Below, piece by piece: positions 1 through 5,794 of a stretch of 12,683 nt of DNA. Source of the stretch: an uncultured Collinsella sp. GTDB taxonomy: Bacteria; Actinomycetota; Coriobacteriia; Coriobacteriales; Coriobacteriaceae. The notes below the pieces were generated by a model. The model was not told the origin of the DNA and did not search any database. It saw only the letters and a program-made list of their open reading frames with translations. Position 1 is the stretch's first letter, and each line of letters opens with the position of its first letter. The stretch lies in contig CABUDZ010000060.1 in the NCBI GenBank assembly GCA_902490445.1, positions 1 to 12,683 on the forward strand, written 5' to 3'. Position numbers and translations under genes: made by a program.

Positions 1-510
1 GCCTCCGGTGCCGCTGCCGCAGATGCCGAGCCTATCGTCGAGGGCTCCGATGCCTTTGACGAGTTGACATTTGCCGTGCACGAGGTGTGCGAGAGCCTGG
101 CGCGCAATATCGCCGCCGATGGTGAGGGCGCATCCAAGCTTGTTACGGTCAACGTTACCGGCGCCGTGAACGACGAGGAGGCCGATATCGCCGCCCGCGC
201 CGTTGCCAACTCGCCGCTCGTTAAGACCTGCATCGCCGGCCATGACTGCAATTGGGGCCGCGTTGCTATGGCGCTTGGCAAGTGCGGCGTGAAGTTTAAT
301 CAGGAAGACGTTTCCATCGACATGATGGGCATGCCTGTCTGTCGCGACGGTCTGACTGTTCCCTTTGACGAGGACGAGGCTCTACGACGTTTCGAGGCGC
401 CCGAGATCGTGATCTCGGCCGACCTGGGCGCAGGCGACGCGGCAACGACCGTGTGGACCTGCGACCTCACGCATGAGTACATCTCCATCAACGGCGACTA
501 CCGTTCCTAG
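1..510 (+). CDS. argJ: Glutamate N-acetyltransferase / amino-acid acetyltransferase ArgJ, C-terminal part
   Basis: The reading frame is open from the first base, so this is the 3' part (169 codons) of a gene that begins outside the window. ArgJ moves the acetyl group from N-acetylornithine to glutamate, releasing ornithine, in the cytoplasmic cyclic arginine pathway. Seen here: GEGASKL (the EGAT/S-K region), SPLVKTCIAGHDCNWGR (family pattern LVKT...G.D.NWGR, with Cys where Pro or Ala is usual) and the family C-terminus ISINGDYRS. The autocleavage site and nucleophilic Thr should lie upstream, so only part of the beta chain is visible. A TTG at 64 could be mistaken for a start but falls inside the conserved domain. 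argB follows after 81 bp. Whether the enzyme is bifunctional (also using acetyl-CoA) cannot be judged from this part. Confidence 0.95.
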   Translation, partial: ASGAAAADAEPIVEGSDAFDELTFAVHEVCESLARNIAADGEGASKLVTVNVTGAVNDEEADIAARAVANSPLVKTCIAGHDCNWGRVAMALGKCGVKFNQEDVSIDMMGMPVCRDGLTVPFDEDEALRRFEAPEIVISADLGAGDAATTVWTCDLTHEYISINGDYRS

Positions 511-591
511 ATTCCGGGCACGCTGCGCATCTTGCCGCGATTGCGGACAGCGGAGCACGGCGCGATAACGATATGAAAGACGAGGCAGATT

Positions 592-1572
592 ATGAAATTC
601 GCACGCGATTGTCGTTCGAGCGAATCCAACGAAGCAACCGCGCAGCTGCTGTTCGAAGCGCTGCCGTGGATTAAGAACCTGACCGGCAAGACGGTTGTTA
701 TCAAATATGGCGGAGCCGCCATGGTTGATGAGCAGCTGCGCCGCGACGTGATGAGCGACATCGTTTTGCTCAAGATCATCGGTATGCGCCCCGTCATCGT
801 GCACGGCGGCGGCAAGGCTATTAACGAGGCGCTGAGCCATTACGATATTCCCGTCGAGTTTAAGAACGGCCAGCGCGTGACCACGCCGGCGACGATGGAT
901 ATCGTGCGCGAGGTGCTGGGCGGCAAGGTTAACCAGGAGCTGGTTGCTGCCATCAACCACCACGGCAACCTGGCCGTGGGCGTGTCGGGCAGCGATGCCG
1001 GCACGCTCATCGCCGAGCCGCTCGACCCCGAGCTCGGTCGCGTGGGCAAAGTGACGCACGTCAACACCGACTATATCGAGCGCTTACTCGATAGCGAGTA
1101 CATCCCCGTCATCGCTACCGTCGCGGCGGGGGAGGACGGCGGTTTCTTCAACATCAACGCCGATACCGCCGCCGGTGCCGTTGCGGCAGCGCTCCACGCG
1201 CACAAGGCGATCTTTTTGACCGACGTCGACGGCCTGTACAAGGACTTTAGCGATAAAGACTCACTCATCTCCAACCTAACACTCGACGAGGTTAACGAAA
1301 TGCTCTACGGCGGCGAGGTCGATAAGGGCATGATTCCCAAGCTGCACGCGGCCGTCGATGCGCTTGCCGGCGGCGTATTTCGCGCTCACATCATCAACGG
1401 CACCACGCCGCATTCGCTGCTGCTGGAGCTGCTGACCGATGCCGGCGTCGGCACCGTGATCCATTCCACCGAGACGGCTTACGAGTTCGATACGCATCCG
1501 CATCCGCTTTCGACGTTTGCTGCGCGTCTGACCGAGAACCTCGACGAGGTCGAGAAGCTTCAGACGGTCTAA
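592..1572 (+). CDS. argB: Acetylglutamate kinase ArgB
   Basis: Phosphorylates N-acetylglutamate with ATP, the second step of acetylated arginine/ornithine synthesis, in the cytoplasm. The protein has 326 residues (family about 260-300 plus extensions). Motifs: VVIKYGGAAM at 35-44 (phosphate-binding glycine loop), VHGGG at 70-74, GVSGSDAG at 130-137, FNINADTAAGAVA at 186-198 (ligand and nucleotide region), LTDVDGLY at 209-216 and KGMIPK at 245-250. Residues 12-33 (EATAQLLFEALPWI and following) resemble the N-terminal helix of hexameric arginine-inhibited NAG kinases, so feedback inhibition by arginine is inferred. A tail of about 33 residues after GTVIHSTE is unremarkable. The start at 592 has GAGG at 582-585, six bases upstream. 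An ATG at 573 is out of frame. It lies between argJ and argD, the usual arginine operon order. Confidence 0.97.
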   Translation: MKFARDCRSSESNEATAQLLFEALPWIKNLTGKTVVIKYGGAAMVDEQLRRDVMSDIVLLKIIGMRPVIVHGGGKAINEALSHYDIPVEFKNGQRVTTPATMDIVREVLGGKVNQELVAAINHHGNLAVGVSGSDAGTLIAEPLDPELGRVGKVTHVNTDYIERLLDSEYIPVIATVAAGEDGGFFNINADTAAGAVAAALHAHKAIFLTDVDGLYKDFSDKDSLISNLTLDEVNEMLYGGEVDKGMIPKLHAAVDALAGGVFRAHIINGTTPHSLLLELLTDAGVGTVIHSTETAYEFDTHPHPLSTFAARLTENLDEVEKLQTV

Positions 1573-1641
1573 CTGACCCTCAGCCGCCCCATTTCTGCAC
1601 CCATAGGCCTGCGCCGTCCGGCGCTCAACGAAAGGCATCCC

Positions 1642-2925
1642 ATGTCACTTGCAGCACAACAATCGCTCGAATCCCACTACGTCATGCACACCTTCGGTCG
1701 CTCTCCGGTCGAGTTTGTCGAAGGCCACGGCATGAAGCTCACCGGCGACGATGGTCGCGAATACCTCGACTTTCTTGCCGGCATCGGCGTGTGCAGCCTA
1801 GGTCATGGCGACCCGGCTGTGCTCTCGGCGCTCGAGGCACAGACCAAAAAGCTCATGCATGTCTCCAATTACTTCTACATCGAGCAGCGCGGACAGGTCG
1901 CGGCGCTGCTGTCCAAGCTTGCTAACGACGACGTAGATGGTGCGCGCGTGCTTGCCGATGCCATTGTCGCCGGCGATGAGACCACGGCAGCTGCTCTTGG
2001 TGCTCCGGCTGCGGGCGAGCAGGTGTGGGAGACGTTCTTTGCCAATTCCGGTGCCGAGGCCAACGAGGGCTCCATGAAGCTCGCACGTCTGTACGCCAAG
2101 CGTGCCGGTAATGGCGGCAACACCATCGTGTGCATGCGCGGCGGCTTCCACGGCCGTACGCTCGAGACCATTGCCGCCACCATGCAGGATTGGCTGCAGG
2201 ACAGCTTCCGCCCGCTGCCGGGTGGCTTTGTGGCCTGCACGCCCAACGATGTGGACGAGCTGCGTGCGATCTTTAAGCAGCTGGGGAGCGAGATTTGTGC
2301 CGTGATGCTCGAGCCGATCCAGGGTGAGAGTGGCGTGCATCCCATGACCGAGGAGTTTATGGCGGCAGCGCGCGACCTGGCACACGAAGTGGGCGCCGTG
2401 CTTATCGCCGACGAGGTCCAGTGCGGTATCTTCCGCACGGGTAAGCCGTTTGCGTTCCAGACCTATGGCGTGGAGCCCGACATCATGAGCCTTGCCAAGG
2501 GCATTGCTGATGGCGTGCCCATGGGTGCCGTCGTGGCAAAGAAGGAAATCGCCGACGTCTTTAAACCCGGCGATCATGGCTCGACCTTCGGCGGTAGCTG
2601 CCTGGCTGTCGCGGCATGTGCCGCGACGCTCTCCGCGCTCGTGCGCGGCGACTACGCTGAGCATGCCGTCAAGGTGGGCGCCTATATGGAGCAGGCGCTG
2701 GCTAAGCTTCCGCATGTGGTAGAGGTGCGTGGCCGTGGCTTGATGCTCGGCTGTGATCTGGATGATGCCGCGGGCGACGCGCATGATGTTGTTGCCCGCG
2801 CGCTGGCCGCCGGTGCCATGATTAACGCTACGGGTGCCCATACGCTGCGTTTCCTGCCGCCGCTCGTCTGCGAGGAAGCCGACGTGGACAGTCTGATCGA
2901 GATCCTGTCGGGTGTCTTGGGCTAA
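1642..2925 (+). CDS. argD: Acetylornithine aminotransferase ArgD, with an unusual internal insertion
   Basis: PLP-dependent class-III aminotransferase that converts N-acetylglutamate semialdehyde and glutamate to N-acetylornithine and 2-oxoglutarate. It supplies the substrate of ArgJ. Motifs: FFANSGAEANE at 132-142, GGFHGRT at 167-173, EPIQGESGV at 224-232, IADEVQCG at 255-262 (Asp257 should contact the pyridine nitrogen of PLP) and SLAKG at 283-287 with Lys286 as the expected Schiff-base lysine, then HGSTFGG. The protein has 427 residues against about 390-405 for the family. The extra length is a block at about 95-129, between the HVSN helix and FFANSG, where the E. coli enzyme as I recall it has only about five residues. 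The start has AAAGG six bases upstream. Many ArgD proteins also act on succinyldiaminopimelate; this cannot be tested here. Last gene of the arg run. Confidence 0.95.
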   Translation: MSLAAQQSLESHYVMHTFGRSPVEFVEGHGMKLTGDDGREYLDFLAGIGVCSLGHGDPAVLSALEAQTKKLMHVSNYFYIEQRGQVAALLSKLANDDVDGARVLADAIVAGDETTAAALGAPAAGEQVWETFFANSGAEANEGSMKLARLYAKRAGNGGNTIVCMRGGFHGRTLETIAATMQDWLQDSFRPLPGGFVACTPNDVDELRAIFKQLGSEICAVMLEPIQGESGVHPMTEEFMAAARDLAHEVGAVLIADEVQCGIFRTGKPFAFQTYGVEPDIMSLAKGIADGVPMGAVVAKKEIADVFKPGDHGSTFGGSCLAVAACAATLSALVRGDYAEHAVKVGAYMEQALAKLPHVVEVRGRGLMLGCDLDDAAGDAHDVVARALAAGAMINATGAHTLRFLPPLVCEEADVDSLIEILSGVLG

Positions 2926-2950
2926 CGCGGCACAATAACTCAATTTGGAC

Positions 2951-3010
2951 CGGGTTCCGGACTGCGGGTGTGCCATATGCGGCACGATTCAATGGTCTGG
3001 AGCCCGTTTT
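2951..3010 (+). terminator. Probable rho-independent terminator of the arg operon
   Basis: The arms CGGGTTCCGGAC (2951-2962) and GTCTGGAGCCCG (2995-3006) pair over 12 bp with two G-U pairs and are followed directly by TTTT. A smaller inner hairpin, GTGCC/GGCAC (2970-2974 with 2981-2985), sits in the large loop. It lies 25 bp after argD. The U-tract is short, so efficiency is uncertain. Confidence 0.6.
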
Positions 3011-3029
3011 GCCTTAGATTTTCTAAGGC
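3011..3029. repeat. Perfect 8-bp stem hairpin after the arg terminator
   Basis: GCCTTAGA and TCTAAGGC are perfect inverted arms around TTT. No T-run follows on either strand, so it is not a canonical terminator by itself. It may be a 3'-end stabilising stem or an operator-like palindrome. Confidence 0.5.
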
Positions 3030-3040
3030 AGGGAGACCTG

Positions 3041-3259
3041 CTGGTCAAAAAACATCAAATATGAGTACTGTTACCGATTTGGTAGCAGCAATTTTGGACT
3101 AATAAGGCCAGATGGCAAGTCGAAATGGCGATGAATGCACCATTTTGATCCAACTGTTAGTCCATATAGTGAACATATGTTGCGTAACTTAAGCAAATAC
3201 TATCTTTTTATATGTTGCAAACAAAGTAGCAGTACTCATTTTTGCCATTTTTTGGCCAC
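3041..3259. repeat. AT-rich element bounded by 35-bp imperfect inverted repeats (MITE-like, or a structured RNA)
   Basis: The left end (3041-3075) and the reverse complement of the right end (3225-3259) match at about 27 of 35 positions, including ATGAGTACTGYTAC and a CAAAAAA run. Inside are nested palindromes: CTGTTACC/GGTAGCAG (3068-3075 with 3081-3088), TGGACTAA/TTAGTCCA (3095-3102 with 3157-3164) and a ten-base-pair stem with two G-U pairs (3119-3128 with 3140-3149). ATATGTTGC is directly repeated at 3175 and 3210. GC is about 37% by hand count over 3061-3240, against well over 50% in the flanking genes. No convincing protein gene is present. The pattern fits a non-autonomous mobile element or a folded RNA. 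I see no clear target-site duplication outside the ends. Confidence 0.5.
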
Positions 3260-3278
3260 GGCCTTTGTGACAGACGTG

Positions 3279-3371
3279 CTGTCGGGTTCGAATCCCTCTG
3301 CGATGGGCCTGAAAAAAAGAAAGGCCTCCATCGCTGGAGGCCTAACAATTCAGTGGTGGGCGATGAGGGAT
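3279..3371. repeat. Direct repeat copy 1, carrying a tRNA-Val 3' end fragment and a terminator
   Basis: About 95% identical to 3465-3555. Differences are TG versus C, seven versus six A in one tract, and two hairpin substitutions. In plus order it holds a T-arm-like sequence (GGGTTCGAATCCC at 3284-3296), an A-tract, a GGCCTCCA/TGGAGGCC hairpin, and the last ~15 bases of the tRNA-Val gene in reverse complement (from 3357). The match to tRNA-Val stops before the T-loop, so this is a fragment and not a second tRNA. Confidence 0.8.
3312..3342 (-). terminator. Second, duplicated terminator downstream of tRNA-Val
   Basis: On the minus strand a perfect 8-bp stem GGCCTCCA/TGGAGGCC (3323-3342) is followed by TTTCTTTTTTT. 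It is the duplicate of the terminator at 3497-3526 and would act as a backup for readthrough from tRNA-Val. Confidence 0.65.
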
Positions 3372-3464
3372 GTCGTGTGCGGCTTCGCCGCCCGCTCTCG
3401 CTTCGGGCCTGCGGCCCTCGCGTGCTGCGCTGGAAAACGCTTCGCGTTTCCTCAGCTCCGCACC
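3372..3464. repeat. Hairpin-rich GC spacer between the two direct repeats
   Basis: Three compact hairpins lie in 93 bp: GCGGC-TTC-GCCGC (3379-3391), GGGCC-TGC-GGCCC (3405-3417), and GGAAA(A)CGC-TTC-GCGTTTCC (3432-3451). Open frames through it have no recognisable domain. It looks like a REP/BIME-type palindromic repeat, but its copy number elsewhere in the genome is unknown. Confidence 0.45.
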
Positions 3465-3555
3465 CTGTCGGGTTCGAATCCCTCTGCGATGGGCCCAAAA
3501 AAGAAAGGCCTCCATCACTGGAGACCTAACAATTCAGTGGTGGGCGATGAGGGAT
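3465..3555. repeat. Direct repeat copy 2, overlapping the 3' end of tRNA-Val
   Basis: Partner of 3279-3371, offset by 186 bp at the left end and 184 bp at the right. Its right end is the acceptor and part of the T-arm of the intact tRNA-Val gene (from 3541), and its middle is that gene's terminator. Its left end carries GGGTTCGAATCCC (3470-3482), which is inverted relative to the tRNA-Val T-arm. Confidence 0.8.
3497..3526 (-). terminator. Rho-independent terminator of tRNA-Val
   Basis: On the minus strand the stem GGTCTCC/GGAGGCC (3520-3526 with 3507-3513, one G-U pair) is followed by TTTCTTTTTT (3506-3497), starting 14 bases past the tRNA 3' end at 3541. Confidence 0.8.
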
Positions 3556-3613
3556 TCGAACCCCCAGCCTTGTGCGTGTAAAGCACCTGCGCTAACCGTT
3601 GCGCCAATCGCCC
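3541..3613 (-). tRNA. tRNA-Val, anticodon UAC
   Basis: The reverse complement folds into a full 73-base cloverleaf. The acceptor GGGCGAT pairs with ATCGCCC, followed by discriminator A. The D stem is GCGC/GCGC. The anticodon arm GGTGC-TTTACAC-GCACA has loop TTTACAC and anticodon TAC, which reads GUA and related valine codons. The T arm is GGGGG-TTCGAAT-CCCTC. The top anticodon-stem pair (27-43) is G-A rather than Watson-Crick, which is tolerable. CCA is not encoded: the acceptor is followed by CCACTG, in which the first three bases happen to read CCA, so a genomic CCA cannot be excluded. A terminator follows on the same strand, and an extended -10 promoter lies 10 bases before the 5' end. Confidence 0.93.
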
Positions 3614-3623
3614 GTGCGGAGAG

Positions 3624-3632
3624 AGTATAGCA
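3624..3632 (-). promoter_or_regulatory. Extended -10 promoter of tRNA-Val
   Basis: On the minus strand TGCTATACT is a TGn-extended -10 with hexamer TATACT at 3629-3624, ten bases before the tRNA 5' end. No good -35 lies at 17 bp spacing, as is common with extended -10 sites. Confidence 0.55.
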
Positions 3633-3743
3633 AAACAATTGCCTCATTCATCTCATATCCATTAAAGGTAACTGGCGCGTGTCACAGCGGAGCTGATTCA
3701 GTTGAGATTGCCTGAACATTCCGCCCCTCTTTACGCCCTCGGG

Positions 3744-3749
3744 TATACT
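3744..3749 (+). promoter_or_regulatory. Possible -10 element for asnB
   Basis: TATACT lies 52 bases before the asnB start codon. No -35 at the proper spacing is recognisable, so the assignment rests on the hexamer and its position only. Confidence 0.35.
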
Positions 3750-3787
3750 CAAAAGCTACTGATTCGATTTGATGCCCAGCAACAGCA

Positions 3788-3793
3788 GAGGGG
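3788..3793 (+). promoter_or_regulatory. asnB: Shine-Dalgarno site fixing the asnB start
   Basis: GAGGGG sits eight bases before ATG 3802 and inside the longer open frame that begins at 3769. It therefore supports the internal start, which puts Cys at position 2. Confidence 0.75.
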
Positions 3794-3801
3794 ATAGTTA
3801 T

Positions 3802-5682
3802 ATGTGCGGTTTTGTCGGTTTTGTCGGTGGGACGGATAACCAATCCGAGGTGCTCACCAAGATGATGGACCGCATCGTCCATCGCGGTCCCGACATGGGC
3901 GGTCAGTTTATCGACGGCCGCGTTGCCCTGGGCTTCCGCCGCTTGTCGATCCTCGACCTGACCGAGGCAGGCGCTCAGCCTATGGCCAATGAGGACGGCA
4001 GCGTCGTTATCGTCTTCAACGGCGAGATCTACAACTTCCAAGAACTCCGTTCCGAGCTCGAGGCCAAGGGCTACAAGTTCCACTGCGGCGCCGACACCGA
4101 GAGCCTCCTGCACGGCTACGAGGAGTGGGGCGAGGCCGTCCTCGATCGCCTGCGCGGTATGTACGCCTTCGTCATCTGGGACAAAAAGAAGAACAAGCTT
4201 TTTGGCGCCCGCGACATCTTTGGCATCAAGCCGCTTTACTACTATCCCATGGCCGATGCGGGCGACGGCGCTCCGGGCGTGCTCTTTGGTTCCGAGATCA
4301 AGAGCTTCCTGGACTACCCGCACTTCCACAAGGCGGTCAACAAAAAGGCTCTGCGTCCGTACATGACGCTGCAGTATTCGGCGACTGAGGAGACCTTCTT
4401 CGAGGGTGTCTACAAGCTGCCGCCGGCGCACTACTTTACCGTCGATATCCCGACCGGCAAGATGAACATCGAGCGCTACTGGGATTGCGATTACTCTGCC
4501 GTCGAGAAGCCGTTCGAAGAGTATGTCGATGAGCTGGACGAGGTCGTGCACGAGAGCGTCGAGGCCCATCGCATCGCCGACGTCAAGGTCGCGTCGTTCC
4601 TCTCCGGTGGCGTCGACTCCAGCTACATCGCCGCTTGCCTCATGCCCGACAAGACCTTCTCGGTGGGCTTTGACTACAAGAACTTCAACGAGACCAACTA
4701 CGCCAAGGAACTTTCTGACAAGCTCGGCGTCGAGAATGTCCGCAAGATGATAACCGCCGACGAGTTCTTCGGTGCGCTCGAGGACATCCAGTATCACATG
4801 GACGAGCCGCAGTCCAACCTGTCTTCCGTGCCGCTGTGGTTCTTGGCCGAGATGGCCCGCAAGGACGTCACCGTCGTGCTTTCGGGCGAAGGCGCCGACG
4901 AACTCTTTGGCGGCTACGCCTACTACGAGGACACGGTCCCAGTCCGCAAGTACAAAAAGATGGTGCCGCTGCCCATCCGTCGCGCGCTCGGTAACCTGGC
5001 GCTGCATATGCCGTACTTCAAGGGACATAACTTCCTGGTCAAGGGTGCCGAGATCCCCGAGAAGTCGTTCCTGGGACAGGCTCTGGTATGGCCGGAGCGC
5101 GAGGTCGACGGCGTGCTCAAGCCCGAGTACAACACCGGCGATGGCGCCTTCGAGCTTGCCGCTCCCATCTATGCGCGCGTGAAAGGTCAGCCCGAGCTGG
5201 TCAAGAAGCAGTACCTGGACATGAACATGTGGCTCCCGGGCGACATTCTGCTCAAGGCCGACAAGATGTGCATGGCGCACTCGCTGGAGCTGCGCGTGCC
5301 CTTCCTGGACCGCAAAGTCATGGAGTTCGCCGAGCATATTCCCGACCGCTACCGCATCAACGAGAACGGCAACAAACAGGTACTCCGCCACGCTGCCAAC
5401 AAGTCGCTGCCCGATGAGTGGGCCACCCGTCCCAAGGTGGGCTTCCCGGTGCCGATTGTCTACTGGCTGCGCGAGCAAAAGTGGTACGACTATGTCAAGG
5501 AGTACTTCACCGCGCCGTGGGCAAGCGAGTTCTTCGATACCGACGAGCTCATGCACCTGCTCGATCTGCACTTTGCGGGCAAGGGCGATTTCCAGCGCAA
5601 GATCTATACGCCGCTCGTGTTCCTGGTGTGGTACAAGCGCTTCTTTATCGACGAGGACCAGCCCGCTGTTCAGGCTGCCTAG
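3802..5682 (+). CDS. asnB: Glutamine-dependent asparagine synthetase AsnB
   Basis: Makes asparagine from aspartate, glutamine and ATP in the cytoplasm. The 626-residue protein has an N-terminal class-II glutamine amidotransferase domain: MCGFVGF with Cys2 as nucleophile after Met removal, HRGPD at 27-31, FNGEIYNF at 72-79, GADTES at 96-101. The C-terminal synthetase domain has PP-loop SGGVDSS at 268-274, SGEGADELFGGY at 361-372, then LKADKMCMAHSLELRVPFLD. The ATG at 3769 would add 11 residues before the catalytic Cys, which the mechanism forbids, so 3802 is chosen. Length and layout resemble the Bacillus AsnB/AsnO type more than the ~550-residue E. coli type. Members of this family can instead amidate peptidoglycan precursors, and murE is the next gene, so that role is possible but less likely. 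The gene has its own terminator. Confidence 0.95.
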   Translation: MCGFVGFVGGTDNQSEVLTKMMDRIVHRGPDMGGQFIDGRVALGFRRLSILDLTEAGAQPMANEDGSVVIVFNGEIYNFQELRSELEAKGYKFHCGADTESLLHGYEEWGEAVLDRLRGMYAFVIWDKKKNKLFGARDIFGIKPLYYYPMADAGDGAPGVLFGSEIKSFLDYPHFHKAVNKKALRPYMTLQYSATEETFFEGVYKLPPAHYFTVDIPTGKMNIERYWDCDYSAVEKPFEEYVDELDEVVHESVEAHRIADVKVASFLSGGVDSSYIAACLMPDKTFSVGFDYKNFNETNYAKELSDKLGVENVRKMITADEFFGALEDIQYHMDEPQSNLSSVPLWFLAEMARKDVTVVLSGEGADELFGGYAYYEDTVPVRKYKKMVPLPIRRALGNLALHMPYFKGHNFLVKGAEIPEKSFLGQALVWPEREVDGVLKPEYNTGDGAFELAAPIYARVKGQPELVKKQYLDMNMWLPGDILLKADKMCMAHSLELRVPFLDRKVMEFAEHIPDRYRINENGNKQVLRHAANKSLPDEWATRPKVGFPVPIVYWLREQKWYDYVKEYFTAPWASEFFDTDELMHLLDLHFAGKGDFQRKIYTPLVFLVWYKRFFIDEDQPAVQAA

Positions 5683-5707
5683 CCTCGGCTTACGAACGCC
5701 TGCGCGT

Positions 5708-5732
5708 AACGGCTCCTCCGGGAGCCGTTTTT
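5708..5732 (+). terminator. Rho-independent terminator after asnB
   Basis: Perfect 9-bp stem AACGGCTCC/GGAGCCGTT (5708-5716 with 5721-5729), loop TCCG, and a T-run at 5728-5732. It starts 25 bases after the asnB stop codon. Confidence 0.9.
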
Positions 5733-5759
5733 GCGTGGGTGCGTTTCAGTTACTATAAA
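5731..5759 (+). promoter_or_regulatory. Promoter for murE and following genes
   Basis: TTGCGT (5731-5736) and TATAAA (5754-5759) are separated by exactly 17 bp. The -35 overlaps the U-tract of the asnB terminator. It would give a leader of roughly 30 bases before ATG 5795. Confidence 0.6.
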
Positions 5760-5794
5760 AACCGTCCCTGCCAAATGGCTGAGAAAGGTGAAAG

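Noticed and set aside
1611..1624. Small GCGCC/GGCGC hairpin between argB and argD
   Set aside because: A five-base stem with no T-tract in a GC-rich spacer; chance is likely and it precedes the argD ribosome binding site without effect that can be inferred.
1798..2985. 395-codon antisense frame over argD
   Set aside because: His/Arg/Gln-rich composition typical of a reverse-strand shadow; argD on the other strand is complete and conserved.
3284..3309. A second tRNA on the plus strand suggested by GGGTTCGAATCCC (also at 3470)
   Set aside because: Only the T-loop and three T-stem pairs are present. No acceptor, D or anticodon arm can be built upstream. Treated as tRNA-derived fragments.
3135..3630. 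Several plus- and minus-strand frames of 86-148 codons through the tRNA-Val region
   Set aside because: Their sequences (for example VGDEGFEPP and WWAMRDSNPQP) are translations of tRNA 3' ends and terminators, a familiar artefact. They cross two repeats and a tRNA gene.
3769..3801. Upstream ATG start for asnB
   Set aside because: It would bury the catalytic Cys behind 11 residues. A good ribosome binding site lies just before ATG 3802.
3682..5571. 629-codon open frame antisense to asnB
   Set aside because: It mirrors asnB, whose catalytic motifs are all intact. Long antisense frames are expected in GC-rich genes with strong third-position bias. No domain is recognisable in the product.
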